Of a stretch of 64,000 bases of DNA, positions 8,123-16,386 are shown one piece after another (positions within the stretch are counted from its first letter, which is position 1; each line of letters opens with the position of its first letter). Position numbers and translations under genes: made by a program. The stretch lies in NCBI RefSeq assembly GCF_014698835.1, contig NZ_JACJTU010000028.1, forward strand, positions 1-64,000, written 5' to 3'. This stretch comes from Nostoc paludosum FACHB-159. GTDB taxonomy: Bacteria > Cyanobacteriota > Cyanobacteriia > Cyanobacteriales > Nostocaceae. Below the pieces are notes generated by a model, which did no database searches, was not told the DNA's origin, and saw only the letters and a list, made by a program, of their open reading frames with translations.

Positions 8123-8422
8123 ATGTATCTTTTGGTCAATGAACCTCAAAGCTTCGTCGCTGAATATCAAAGATTCATCACTGAATATCAAAGATTAGTT
8201 GCTGAATATCAAAGATTCATCACTGAATATCAAAGCTTCGTTGCCGAATATCAAAGATTAGTTGCTGAATATCAAAGATTCATCACTGAATATCAAAGCT
8301 TCGTCGCCGAATATCAAAGATTAGTTGCTGAATATCAAAGCTTCGCCGCTGAATATCAAAGATTCGTCGCTGAACCTCAGAGCTTCGTTAATGAGCCTTT
8401 AATACTCGTGAGCGAATACTAA
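8123..8422 (+). CDS. Heptad-repeat ORF (E-Y-Q-R/S-F/L-x-A/T)
   Basis: After MYLLVNEPQSFVA the ORF is almost entirely a 7-residue repeat: EYQRFIT, EYQRLVA, EYQSFVA and variants, about ten full copies, ending EPQSFVN, EPLILVS, EY. The DNA unit is 21 bp, with a partial 63-bp higher-order order (RFIT-SFVA-RLVA). I start it at the ATG at 8123; a TTG at 8111 is in frame. A heptad with hydrophobic residues at fixed positions would favour an amphipathic helix or coiled coil. There is no clear ribosome binding site, and a non-coding minisatellite is a real alternative. Function is unknown. Confidence 0.4.
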   Translation: MYLLVNEPQSFVAEYQRFITEYQRLVAEYQRFITEYQSFVAEYQRLVAEYQRFITEYQSFVAEYQRLVAEYQSFAAEYQRFVAEPQSFVNEPLILVSEY

Positions 8423-8503
8423 AGATTCTCAATCAGGAATGAGCAATTCTAGGCTTGGTATTATACCCATAACCGCGCCTAATCTGCCACCTTGCCCCAA
8501 ATT

Positions 8504-11500
8504 ATGCTCACCATACCCCGCAGCACCAGCAAGCTCTCCCTCTTTTTCCTTTTCTGTTTCACCCTACTCCTAACTCTCTTCCTCTCTCTACCTTGGGTAA
8601 ACGCCAAAGAAACCCCCAAACCCAAACCCCAAGATTGGCAGATTAACGGTATATCAGCCGCCCTTGATGACGGACACGACCAAGTTAAGCAATATGCTCT
8701 GTATAAATTAGTTGAATATGATCTGAAAGATTTAAAATCCGTGGTCAAGAAACCAGAGGATATTGCTGATAAAGCTGCCAAAATCCTCAAGGATGAAAAG
8801 GTGAACGCCTACGTTCGTTCAGATGCGGCAAAGGCATTAGGCAACTTGGGAGACGCCGCAGCCAACTATGTCCCTGACATCGCCAAAATCCTCAAGGATG
8901 AAAAGGTGAACGCCTACGTTCGTTCAGATGCGGCAGTAGCATTGGGCAACTTGGGAGACGCCGCAGCCAACTATGTCCCTGACATCGCCAAAATCCTCAA
9001 GGATGAAAAGGTTCCCGCCTCCGTTCGTTCAGGTGCGGCAGTGGCATTGGGCAATTTGGGAGACGCCGCAGCCAACTATGTCCCTGACATCCTCAATTTC
9101 CTCAAGGATGAAAAGGTGGACGCCAGCGTTCGTTTTGAAGGTCCGGCAGAGGCATTGGGCAACTTGGGAGACGCCGCAGCCAAGTATGCCCCTGACATCC
9201 TCAATTTCCTCAAGGATCAAAAGGTGAACCCCTTCGTTCGGTCAAGTGCGGCAAAGGCATTAAACTTGGGAGACGCCGCAGCCAACTATGTCCCTGACAT
9301 CGCCAAAATCCTCAAGGATGAAAAGGTTCCCGCCTCCGTTCGTTCAGGTGCGGCAGTGGCATTGGGCAATTTGGGAGACGCCGCAGCCAAGTCTGTCCCT
9401 GACATCCTCAATTTCCTCAAGGATGAAAAGGTGGACGCCGACGTTCGTTCAAGTGCGGCAGAGGCATTGGGCAACTTGGGAGATGCCGCAACCAAGTATG
9501 TCCCTGACATCCTCAATTTCCTCAAGGATCAAAAGGTGGACGCCAACGCTCGTTCAAGTGCGGCAGTGGCATTAGGCAACTTGGGAGATGCCGCAACCAA
9601 GTATGTCCCTGACATCGCCAATATCCTTAAGGATCAAAAGGTGGACCCCTTCGTTCGTTCAAGTGCGGCAGTGGCATTAGGCAACTTGGGAGATGCCGCA
9701 ACCAAGTATGTCCCTGACATCCTCAATTTCCTCAAGGATCAAAAGGTGGACGCCTACGTTCGGTCAATTGCGGCAAAGGCATTGGGCAACTTGGGAGACG
9801 CCGCAGCCAACTATGTCCCTGACATCGCCAATATCCTCAAGGATGAAAAAGTTCACCCCTCCCTTCGGTCAAGTGCGGCAAAGGCATTAGGCAACTTGGG
9901 AGACGCCGCAGCCAACTATGTCCCTGACATCGCCAAAATCCTCAAGGATGAAAAGGTTCCCGCCTCCGTTCGTTCAGGTGCGGCAGTGGCATTGGGCAAT
10001 TTGGGAGACGCCGCAGCCAAGTCTGTCCCTGACATCCTCAATTTCCTCAAGGATGAAAAGGTGGACGCCGACGTTCGTTCAAGTGCGGCAGAGGCATTGG
10101 GCAACTTGGGAGATGCCGCAACCAAGTATGTCCCTGACATCCTCAATTTCCTCAAGGATGAAAAGGTGGACGCCAGCGTTCGTGGAAGTGCGGCAGTGGC
10201 ATTGGGCAGCTTGGGAGACGCCGCAGCCAAGTATGTCCCTGACATCCTCAATATCCTTAAGGATGAAAAGGTGGACGCCGAGGTTCGTTCAGGTGCGGCA
10301 GTGGCATTAGGGAAGATAAAACAACTCAAGTTGGAAGAAGTTGTTATAGTTTTGAATTATGTCTATGAGCCAAACCAGGGAATATTTGGGCGAGATAGAG
10401 GAAACTTTGAATTTTGGCGGTTTTGGTCTTACTTCCTGAGTGGCGGCACAGATGAAATAAAAACCCTACTGACATGGCTGGGCAGACCTGAAAGAAAAGC
10501 AATTCCTGAGCAACTTACCCACGATGAAGGCAAAAAAACGCTGGAGGTTTTTCTCAAAGCCTGGGAACCTAGTAAAGACCTGGATAGATTAAGAGAAGAT
10601 TTAGCAGAACAGATTTCGATAGTTGCCGAGAACAAAAAAGTTCATTGGAAATGGCAAGATATTGGTTTGCTACAATCCCACTACAACAACCTCAAAACCT
10701 CCTACCCTACTAAAGCTTATGCAGTGCAGTCACAGATAAGTAACCTTGAGGGTTGGCAGTGGTTCTTCAAAGCCAGAAACACTATCATCGCTCACATTGT
10801 CTTTTGGCTAGCCCTCATCTTTGCCTACCCCCAATTCCCCCAAGTCCAAGCCATCTTCTTCTGGAACCCGTGGGTACGCCGAATCTTAGGCGTCGGCTAC
10901 GTCGGCTTTCTCCTCACCTGGTTTCCGCCCTTCCGCCGCAAATTATTTGAACCCTTCAAACCTTCCCTATTAGCCGATGCCGGGTTAGATAATTTTCATG
11001 ACCAATCATACTTCCCAGAATCAAAAGTCAAAGTCCCCACTTCAGGAGACATCCTGCCAATTACCGCAGCCCTCCCCAGCATTCAAGGACAAATTATCTT
11101 AGAAGGAGATTCCGGCTTAGGCAAGTCGATGTTTCTCCGCCATTTGTTGAAAAACTCCCAGCGCATAGTCGTTTATCTCCCCGCCCAAAAATGTCATAAA
11201 GGCGTAATTGAAGCCATCCAAGACAAGCTACACGGCCAAGCCCAAGACGCCGACTTCCTGAAAAACCTCATATACAGTGGCGCCATAGATATCTGCATCG
11301 ACGGACTCAACGAAGTCACCGCCGAAACCCGCGCCAAAATCTGCCAGTTTGTCGAAAGCTATTTCCGGGGCAACATTATCATGACAACCCAGCCCCTAGA
11401 GTGGACACCCCCCTCAACAGCCAAAACATATAAATTGCAGCCCCTCGAACAACAACAAATTCAAGAGTTTTTGATCTCCCGTCAGCCACGACTGCCCAAA

Positions 11501-12160
11501 GATGCCAAAATTCAAGGTATTGATTACGAAAAAGCCTGCGCTAATTATTTAACAGAAGTCCTCAAACAGCAACAAGCCCAAGAAGAGTTAGATGCTGTCC
11601 GCCGCATTCTATCCAACCCAATGGATTTAACAGTGGTCGCGCTCATGCTATCACAAGGCAAACACCCAAACTTGTTTCGCCTGCAAGAACAGCAATACAA
11701 CTTAATGGCGGCAGAATACCTCAAAGAATGGAATCAAGAATTTCCCTTAAAGAAATTCTCAGCCGCCGTCTACGAAATGCGAGTCCAAGACAAACAAGCC
11801 TTACCCGCCGATGAATTTCACCAAGTCGTCATGTCTTTATCAGACGAGAAATACAAAATGGTAGTCAGCCGTCAGTGGCAAGATGAAAAAGGCGAAGCCA
11901 AAAAAGAATGGTACTTCCGCCACGATAAAATCATGGACTTCTTCCTGGTGCAAAACTTTCTCGGCGACAGCGATGCCGCCGAAGGACTATTAGTTGATAG
12001 AATGGGTGACCCCCGATTTCGTGGCGTTTACTTCCTGCTAGCAACCTTACTCCCATTAGATGCAGCCAAAGAACTGCGGGAAAAGTTAATTCAATACGCC
12101 GCAGATACCAAAGACAATACGGTGAGTAATACGTTTGTGCAGTTGTTGAGGACAAGGTAA
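8504..12160 (+). CDS. Signal peptide-HEAT repeats-NACHT NTPase (STAND family)
   Basis: About 1218 aa from the ATG at 8504 (an in-frame TTG lies at 8492). Residues about 8-31 form a signal peptide or anchor (SLFFLFCFTLLLTLFLSLPW). Residues about 89-603 hold 15 HEAT/PBS-lyase-like repeats of 35 aa (VPDIAKILKDEKV..VRS.AA.ALGNLGDAA), nearly identical to one another. A hydrophobic pair follows near 760-777 and 794-808. A NACHT-type NTPase comes next: Walker A GDSGLGKS at 868-875, Walker B ICIDGLNEV, IIMTTQPLEW, and a C-terminal winged-helix-like part with FRHDKIMDFF. STAND NTPases act as ligand-triggered switches in immunity, cell death or regulation. The usual order (effector-NACHT-repeats) is reversed. 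No separate effector domain is visible. Confidence 0.85.
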   Translation: MLTIPRSTSKLSLFFLFCFTLLLTLFLSLPWVNAKETPKPKPQDWQINGISAALDDGHDQVKQYALYKLVEYDLKDLKSVVKKPEDIADKAAKILKDEKVNAYVRSDAAKALGNLGDAAANYVPDIAKILKDEKVNAYVRSDAAVALGNLGDAAANYVPDIAKILKDEKVPASVRSGAAVALGNLGDAAANYVPDILNFLKDEKVDASVRFEGPAEALGNLGDAAAKYAPDILNFLKDQKVNPFVRSSAAKALNLGDAAANYVPDIAKILKDEKVPASVRSGAAVALGNLGDAAAKSVPDILNFLKDEKVDADVRSSAAEALGNLGDAATKYVPDILNFLKDQKVDANARSSAAVALGNLGDAATKYVPDIANILKDQKVDPFVRSSAAVALGNLGDAATKYVPDILNFLKDQKVDAYVRSIAAKALGNLGDAAANYVPDIANILKDEKVHPSLRSSAAKALGNLGDAAANYVPDIAKILKDEKVPASVRSGAAVALGNLGDAAAKSVPDILNFLKDEKVDADVRSSAAEALGNLGDAATKYVPDILNFLKDEKVDASVRGSAAVALGSLGDAAAKYVPDILNILKDEKVDAEVRSGAAVALGKIKQLKLEEVVIVLNYVYEPNQGIFGRDRGNFEFWRFWSYFLSGGTDEIKTLLTWLGRPERKAIPEQLTHDEGKKTLEVFLKAWEPSKDLDRLREDLAEQISIVAENKKVHWKWQDIGLLQSHYNNLKTSYPTKAYAVQSQISNLEGWQWFFKARNTIIAHIVFWLALIFAYPQFPQVQAIFFWNPWVRRILGVGYVGFLLTWFPPFRRKLFEPFKPSLLADAGLDNFHDQSYFPESKVKVPTSGDILPITAALPSIQGQIILEGDSGLGKSMFLRHLLKNSQRIVVYLPAQKCHKGVIEAIQDKLHGQAQDADFLKNLIYSGAIDICIDGLNEVTAETRAKICQFVESYFRGNIIMTTQPLEWTPPSTAKTYKLQPLEQQQIQEFLISRQPRLPKDAKIQGIDYEKACANYLTEVLKQQQAQEELDAVRRILSNPMDLTVVALMLSQGKHPNLFRLQEQQYNLMAAEYLKEWNQEFPLKKFSAAVYEMRVQDKQALPADEFHQVVMSLSDEKYKMVVSRQWQDEKGEAKKEWYFRHDKIMDFFLVQNFLGDSDAAEGLLVDRMGDPRFRGVYFLLATLLPLDAAKELREKLIQYAADTKDNTVSNTFVQLLRTR
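8768..10315 (+). repeat. 15 tandem 105-bp HEAT-coding repeats
   Basis: The unit is 105 bp (35 codons). Unit 4 is 108 bp (extra codon in VRFEGPAEAL) and unit 5 is 102 bp (one codon missing, AKALNLGD), so indels are in frame. Units 6-7 are identical to units 12-13 in DNA: 9263-9529 matches 9893-10159 over 267 bp, an offset of six units. This shows recent segmental duplication or gene conversion. Confidence 0.93.
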
Positions 12161-12549
12161 TTAGGCAATGAGCAATGGGCGAATACGTTTCAGATAAGAC
12201 TAAAACCTTTAGGACTTACGCACTCAGATCCCCCAACCCCCTTAAAAAGGGGGCTTTAGAAGTTCCCCCCTTTTTAAGGGGGGCTAGGGGGGATCTACGT
12301 TTCAGGCTTCAGTGCGTAAGTTCTAACCTTTATCCTGCGAACAATGTAGAGACGTTGCAATTGCTAGTCTCTACAGGTCTATGGTTCTCCAAAAAATCCT
12401 TAACTGAACTGTATTGGGCAATAGTCTCCGCATCATCATCTACAGGACTAGTATTTGATTTCGTGAAAAAACTCAGTACACGTTGACCTGTCTTTTTTAC
12501 TATTGCCTATTGCCTATTGCCCATTGCCTATTACTTTCAGAGAATCTTA
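12161..12549. other. Gene-free repeat-rich stretch
   Basis: This stretch contains the 114-bp inverted-repeat element at 12211-12324, a CTTAACTGA..GTATTGGG motif at 12398-12418 shared with 7415 and 8079, and TTGCCTATTGCC tandem units near 12503-12532. Apparent frames across it are read from repeat DNA and are not called. Confidence 0.7.
12211..12324. mobile_element. 114-bp MITE-like element, copy A
   Basis: Terminal inverted repeats AGGACTTACGCACT (left) and AGTGCGTAAGTTCT (right) match over 14 bp with one mismatch. The core carries CCCCCTTAAAAAGGGGG and GGGGGGCTAGGGGGGATCT runs. It has the same length and near-identical sequence as the element at 33620-33733. It has no coding capacity, so movement would need a transposase elsewhere. 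Confidence 0.88.
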
Positions 12550-12735
12550 ATGCCGATCGCGGGTGTTGCTGTCTTGCCAACTATTATCCTTGGTGTTAAT
12601 GTGACCACTGTTACTACTTTTAGTCTCAAGAATGTCGTCACTAACCATTACACCGATAATACCACCGTTGATGCATATATCTGCGTGCAATCTGGCACAA
12701 ATGCGATCGCCAGAGTTATCCGCGTGTTTGTTTAG
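12550..12735 (+). CDS. Hypothetical short protein, 61 aa
   Basis: The ATG at 12550 opens MPIAGVAVLPTIILGVNVTT, a hydrophobic start, followed by a Thr/Val-rich, possibly beta-rich part ending IARVIRVFV. The upstream part of the frame is tandem repeat DNA and is left out. No family recognised. It may be a fragment of a larger lost gene or chance. Confidence 0.3.
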   Translation: MPIAGVAVLPTIILGVNVTTVTTFSLKNVVTNHYTDNTTVDAYICVQSGTNAIARVIRVFV

Positions 12736-13382
12736 CGTCTCAAATCTCTTTTAAGTTGGGGTTATGTCACTGTTGTCTGATTTAGCGCTAAGCACCTTTA
12801 CAAGAAAAAATGTTGATTTTTCAACAAAAAATTACTCTCAAAACACCTTGCATACTTTTAAATTCATCTCGAATAGAGACAATATGTTGCCAAGTTTATT
12901 TTTTAATCAATCGAATATGAAACTAAGTTAATGTTTTTAGTTAGCTTTCAAGTTTGTATTCTAGTCCTTAATTAGTAGTAAACTGGACACCATAAGCTAG
13001 GATTCTATCTCAAGGTTAATTATGTCTAAGTAAATTATTTACTATTTAATGAAATAATTTCGTCATAAGTTAGAGGCAAAAATGTTGATTTTGTATTTAA
13101 TAAACTTGACTAGATGCAAAAGGCAGCGATCGCAGAATGTGACTGTTTGAAAATATATGCTAAATAATACCTTTGGTAATTGATTTGTCAGTATTGAAGA
13201 TGGTACTATTAGGCTACAGTTGATTTAGAGTTGATTATTTTGAATAATTGACTTTTAATTTATCAAAGACGGAAATTCATTAGTCTAGGCAATGGGTAGA
13301 TTAACGGTGTAAAAGGGCTATGGGTCTGGGTATCTAGACTTGATACCAATAAATTCATAAGGTTACATAGGAGTGAATAAAC
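12736..13382. other. Long AT-rich leader upstream of the sigma factor gene
   Basis: No gene is visible. The 650-bp AT-rich stretch probably holds the promoter and 5' leader of the sigma factor gene. The last 60 bp contain the GGTATC-N7-GATACC dyad and the ribosome binding site AGGAGTG. Confidence 0.5.
13329..13347. promoter_or_regulatory. GGTATC-N7-GATACC dyad upstream of the sigma factor
   Basis: A perfect 6-bp inverted repeat with a 7-bp spacer ends 35 bp before the sigma factor ATG. The spacing suits a dimeric regulator. It is not an NtcA site (GTA-N8-TAC), since the inner GTA..TAC spacing is 11. The regulator is unknown. Confidence 0.4.
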
Positions 13383-14402
13383 ATGAGCAACTTAACATCT
13401 CCACAAACCGAAGTTCAAAAAACGCAGAAAAAAAGTTTAGTTGCAGATAAAAAAGCTCGAACTACAGATGATATTGTGCGTATTTATCTGCAAGAGATCG
13501 GGCGTGTAGATTTGTTGACTCGTGAGCAAGAGGTTATTTTTGCCCAGCAAGTGCAGCAGATGATGAATTTATTAGCGGCTAAAGAAGAATTGGCTGTGAA
13601 ACTAAATCATCAACCCACACTGCAAGAATGGGCAGAGGAAATGAACTTGAGTGTTGAGGAGTTGCAGCAACAGCTAAATCAAGGACAGCAAGCCAAGCAG
13701 AAAATGATTCAAGCTAACCTCAGGTTAGTGGTAGCTGTGGCGAAAAAATATCAGCACCGCAACTTAGAATTTATGGATTTAATCCAAGAAGGAACTTTGG
13801 GTTTAGAACGAGGTGTAGATAAATTCGATCCTGCTCTTGGTTATAAGTTTTCAACCTATGCTTACTGGTGGATTCGTCAAGGAATCACGCGAGCGATCGC
13901 TCAACAAGGACGTACAATTAGACTACCAATTCACATATTTGAAAAACTGAATAAAATTAAGCGGGTACAGCGAGAATTATCTCAACAATTAGGTCGCGTT
14001 CCCAGTACTGCTGAAATTGCCGAAGCGTTGTCTTTAACACCTAGCCAAATTCGTGAGTGTTTGTTTTTAGCGCGTCAGCCATTTTCGCTAGAAGCACGAG
14101 TTGGGGAACAACAGGATACAGAATTGCAAGACATATTGCAAGATGACGGACTTTCTCCCGAAGACTACGCCGCTGAAGAGTCCTTGCACCAAGATTTACA
14201 AAACTTATTGTCAAAGTTATCTCCTCAGCAGAGAGAAATTTTAACCTTGCGTTTTGGCCTGACAGATGGACATGAACTTTCTTTAGCACAAATTGGCGAT
14301 CGCATGGGCATTAGCCGAGAACGAGTGCGTCAAATAGAGCAAAAAGCTCTAAGTCTTCTCAGACGCCAAAAAGAACAAGTACGTAGTTATCTAGCTAGCT
14401 AA
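13383..14402 (+). CDS. Group 2 RNA polymerase sigma factor (sigma-70 family)
   Basis: The 339-aa sigma factor has all core regions. Region 1.2 is DDIVRIYLQEIGRVDLLTREQE (about 29-50); region 2 has NLRLVVAVAKKYQHRNLEFMDLIQEGTLGL and FSTYAYWWIRQGITRAI (-10 recognition and melting). Region 3 follows, and region 4 has the helix-turn-helix LSLAQIGDRMGISRERVRQIEQKAL (-35 recognition). The length and lack of a long region 1.1 place it among the cyanobacterial group 2 (SigB-SigE-type) factors, which respond to nutrient and light stress. It carries ERGVDKFDP where most members have RAVEKFDP. A strong site AGGAGTG precedes the ATG. The exact paralogue cannot be fixed from sequence alone. Confidence 0.92.
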   Translation: MSNLTSPQTEVQKTQKKSLVADKKARTTDDIVRIYLQEIGRVDLLTREQEVIFAQQVQQMMNLLAAKEELAVKLNHQPTLQEWAEEMNLSVEELQQQLNQGQQAKQKMIQANLRLVVAVAKKYQHRNLEFMDLIQEGTLGLERGVDKFDPALGYKFSTYAYWWIRQGITRAIAQQGRTIRLPIHIFEKLNKIKRVQRELSQQLGRVPSTAEIAEALSLTPSQIRECLFLARQPFSLEARVGEQQDTELQDILQDDGLSPEDYAAEESLHQDLQNLLSKLSPQQREILTLRFGLTDGHELSLAQIGDRMGISRERVRQIEQKALSLLRRQKEQVRSYLAS

Positions 14403-14420
14403 TATTGTTTTTCGGGCAAA

Positions 14421-14449
14421 ATTCAGAACTCAGAACTCAGAACTCAGAA
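14421..14449. repeat. CAGAACT heptamer repeat
   Basis: Tandem CAGAACT units (ATTCAGAACTCAGAACT..) follow the sigma factor stop. A complementary ATTCTGAATTCTGAATT block lies at 14562-14580, so the two could pair. Confidence 0.7.
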
Positions 14450-14612
14450 TGGTTGAAAAATCAATAATGTTTGTATGCGTCCTTGATTTTGTTCAAATTA
14501 TCAAACTTGCGTATGCAAGCTTTATTAATTGACCAATTCTGTTAGCAAAGTGGAGCATACCCCATTCTGAATTCTGAATTTTTATTAATAATCTATTTAA
14601 AAAAAATTTGAT

Positions 14613-15107
14613 ATGAGCAGTTCACAAACAGTACAACAATTGCAGGCGCAATGGATAACGCCAGAAAACTTTTCGCCCTATGGCCAGGTTATTTTTGCAA
14701 GTCAAGATGGCAAAGCTTATGATACTGAAGACGCTCAATTAAACTTGCAAAATGGAACTCCGCGATTTTATATTATGCGGTTGAATAAAAGGGGGCGGAA
14801 GTTTCATAAAATTACTCGCCACATGCAATGTACTCAATGTTTGGGTTCTTTGGAAGGAAAAGATTGGTTAATTGCAGTTTGTCCGCCAAATAATCATGTG
14901 AATGAACCAGCGTTAGAGAAAATTGCTGCTTTCCGCATTCCGGGAAATTGTTTTATTAAATTACATGAAGGAACTTGGCACGCTGGGCCATATTTTGAGC
15001 ATGAAACTGTAGATTTTTATAATTTAGAACTAGCCGATACAAATGTGGTAGATCATTTCACCCATGATTTTCTCAAGAGTCATCAGTTAGAGTTTGAAAT
15101 GGTCTAA
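14613..15107 (+). CDS. Ureidoglycolate lyase (AllA) family protein
   Basis: The 164-aa cupin-fold protein matches the ureidoglycolate lyase family, which splits ureidoglycolate to glyoxylate and urea in purine degradation. Visible signatures are TPENFSPYGQVI near the start, a central metal-site region KFHKITRHMQCTQCLG with H67 and H72, and the C-terminal block HEGTWHAGPYF then VDFYNLELADTNVVDHF. No other allantoin-pathway gene is next to it, so a broader cupin role is possible. Confidence 0.8.
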   Translation: MSSSQTVQQLQAQWITPENFSPYGQVIFASQDGKAYDTEDAQLNLQNGTPRFYIMRLNKRGRKFHKITRHMQCTQCLGSLEGKDWLIAVCPPNNHVNEPALEKIAAFRIPGNCFIKLHEGTWHAGPYFEHETVDFYNLELADTNVVDHFTHDFLKSHQLEFEMV

Positions 15108-15226
15108 GAGACTGACGTTTTGTGTCACAATCTTAAGGTAAGTTGTAAGAGTGGAAACCTAACCACTAAAAATTGAAGGGTAGATAAAGTGGTAACTTCC
15201 ATCGCTCTCAAAGCAAGATTGTCGCC

Positions 15227-16282
15227 ATGAGCAACTCAACCCCAATAGATGATAATAAAACTCTCCCCAAAAAGAAAGGGCGATCGCTTCCTCCAAAGCT
15301 GATTATTTGGCTCGGAATGTTTGTCTGGACAACTCTTTGGCGGATAATGATGTCAAAGTTGGCTCCTAGTAATAAATCGGGAGCATATATTCGTCCGAAT
15401 AGCCAGTTTCGCAACTTCATCGGCACCGAAGAGGGGAATGTTTACCAACCAGCAGCCGGACGCTATAGACTTTATGTGGGGTTGGGTTGTCCTTGGGCGC
15501 ACCGAACTTTGGTAGTGCGATCGCTCAAAAAACTCGAAGCTGTAATATCAGTATGTATCGTCTCTCCTTCTCCCATCGAAGGCGGTTGGATATTCAACGA
15601 AGAAGAACAAGGTTGTCGTACACTAGCTGAATTTTATCAGCAGGCAGAACCGGGTTACACCGGACGCGTTACAGTTCCTATTCTGTGGGATAGCCAAACA
15701 AAAACCATCGTCAACAATGAGAGTTCAGAAATTATTGTCATGCTCAACTCTCAATTTAACGAGTTTGCCAACAATTCAACATTGGATCTTTATCCACAAG
15801 AACTCAAAGAAAAAATTGACTGGTGGAATGAAAAAATTTACCACGCAGTAAATAACGGCGTTTATCGCTGCGGCTTTGCCCAAAGTCAAGAGGCGTATAA
15901 TCAAGCCTGTAATGAAGTGTTCGCAACACTCGATGAGATTGATATTGCATTGCAAACTAATCGATATCTGTGCGGCGACAATCTCACGCTTGCAGATGTG
16001 CGTTTATTTACCACCTTATTTCGCTTTGATAGCGTCTATTACAGCTTGTTTAAGTGTAACCGACGACGCATTCGAGACTATGAGAACCTCGGAGCTTACC
16101 TAAGAGATTTATATCAGCTTCCGGGTGTTGCTGACACCTGCGATGTAGAAACAGTAAAACGCGACTACTACGGTAACTTGTTCCCACTCAACCCCGGTGG
16201 AATTATTCCCGATGGCCCTGATATGTCCTATCTAAATCAACCGCATAATCGCGATCGCATCAACAAAGTGAATGCTCTATAA
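15227..16282 (+). CDS. Glutathione S-transferase, glutathionyl-hydroquinone reductase type
   Basis: The 351-aa protein belongs to the Xi/Ecm4/YqjG class of GSTs, which reduce glutathionyl-hydroquinones. The catalytic motif is GLGCPWAHR with Cys at 88, inside an N-terminal thioredoxin fold (about 78-185, including TVPILWD and NNESSEII). The C-terminal helical domain is about 190-330 (YRCGFAQSQEAYNQA, LCGDNLTLADVRLF). An N-terminal extension of about 60 residues holds a hydrophobic stretch (PKLIIWLGMFVWTTLWRIMM), uncommon in bacterial members, which might tether it to a membrane. Confidence 0.88.
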   Translation: MSNSTPIDDNKTLPKKKGRSLPPKLIIWLGMFVWTTLWRIMMSKLAPSNKSGAYIRPNSQFRNFIGTEEGNVYQPAAGRYRLYVGLGCPWAHRTLVVRSLKKLEAVISVCIVSPSPIEGGWIFNEEEQGCRTLAEFYQQAEPGYTGRVTVPILWDSQTKTIVNNESSEIIVMLNSQFNEFANNSTLDLYPQELKEKIDWWNEKIYHAVNNGVYRCGFAQSQEAYNQACNEVFATLDEIDIALQTNRYLCGDNLTLADVRLFTTLFRFDSVYYSLFKCNRRRIRDYENLGAYLRDLYQLPGVADTCDVETVKRDYYGNLFPLNPGGIIPDGPDMSYLNQPHNRDRINKVNAL

Positions 16283-16386
16283 GTTATAGCAGTTAGTAGC
16301 TAAGCTAGAACATTAATTGTTCGTAAAAACCCTAAACAAAGAGACCTTCAAGCTTATTTTCTATTGCCTATAACAAAGTTGGTGCG

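Noticed and set aside
8137..8400. 21-bp repeats as a CRISPR-like array
   Set aside because: The period is 21 bp with no unique spacers; the pattern is heptad coding or a minisatellite.
9029..10329. Open frames on the minus strand and in other plus frames across the HEAT array
   Set aside because: They come from the 105-bp period, which is a multiple of three and keeps any stop-free frame open; the signal peptide-HEAT-NACHT frame is the coherent one.
12175..12486. 103-codon plus-strand frame
   Set aside because: It runs through the 114-bp inverted-repeat element and has repeat-derived composition.
13331..13346. NtcA binding site before the sigma factor
   Set aside because: The GTA and TAC half-sites are 11 bases apart, not 8.
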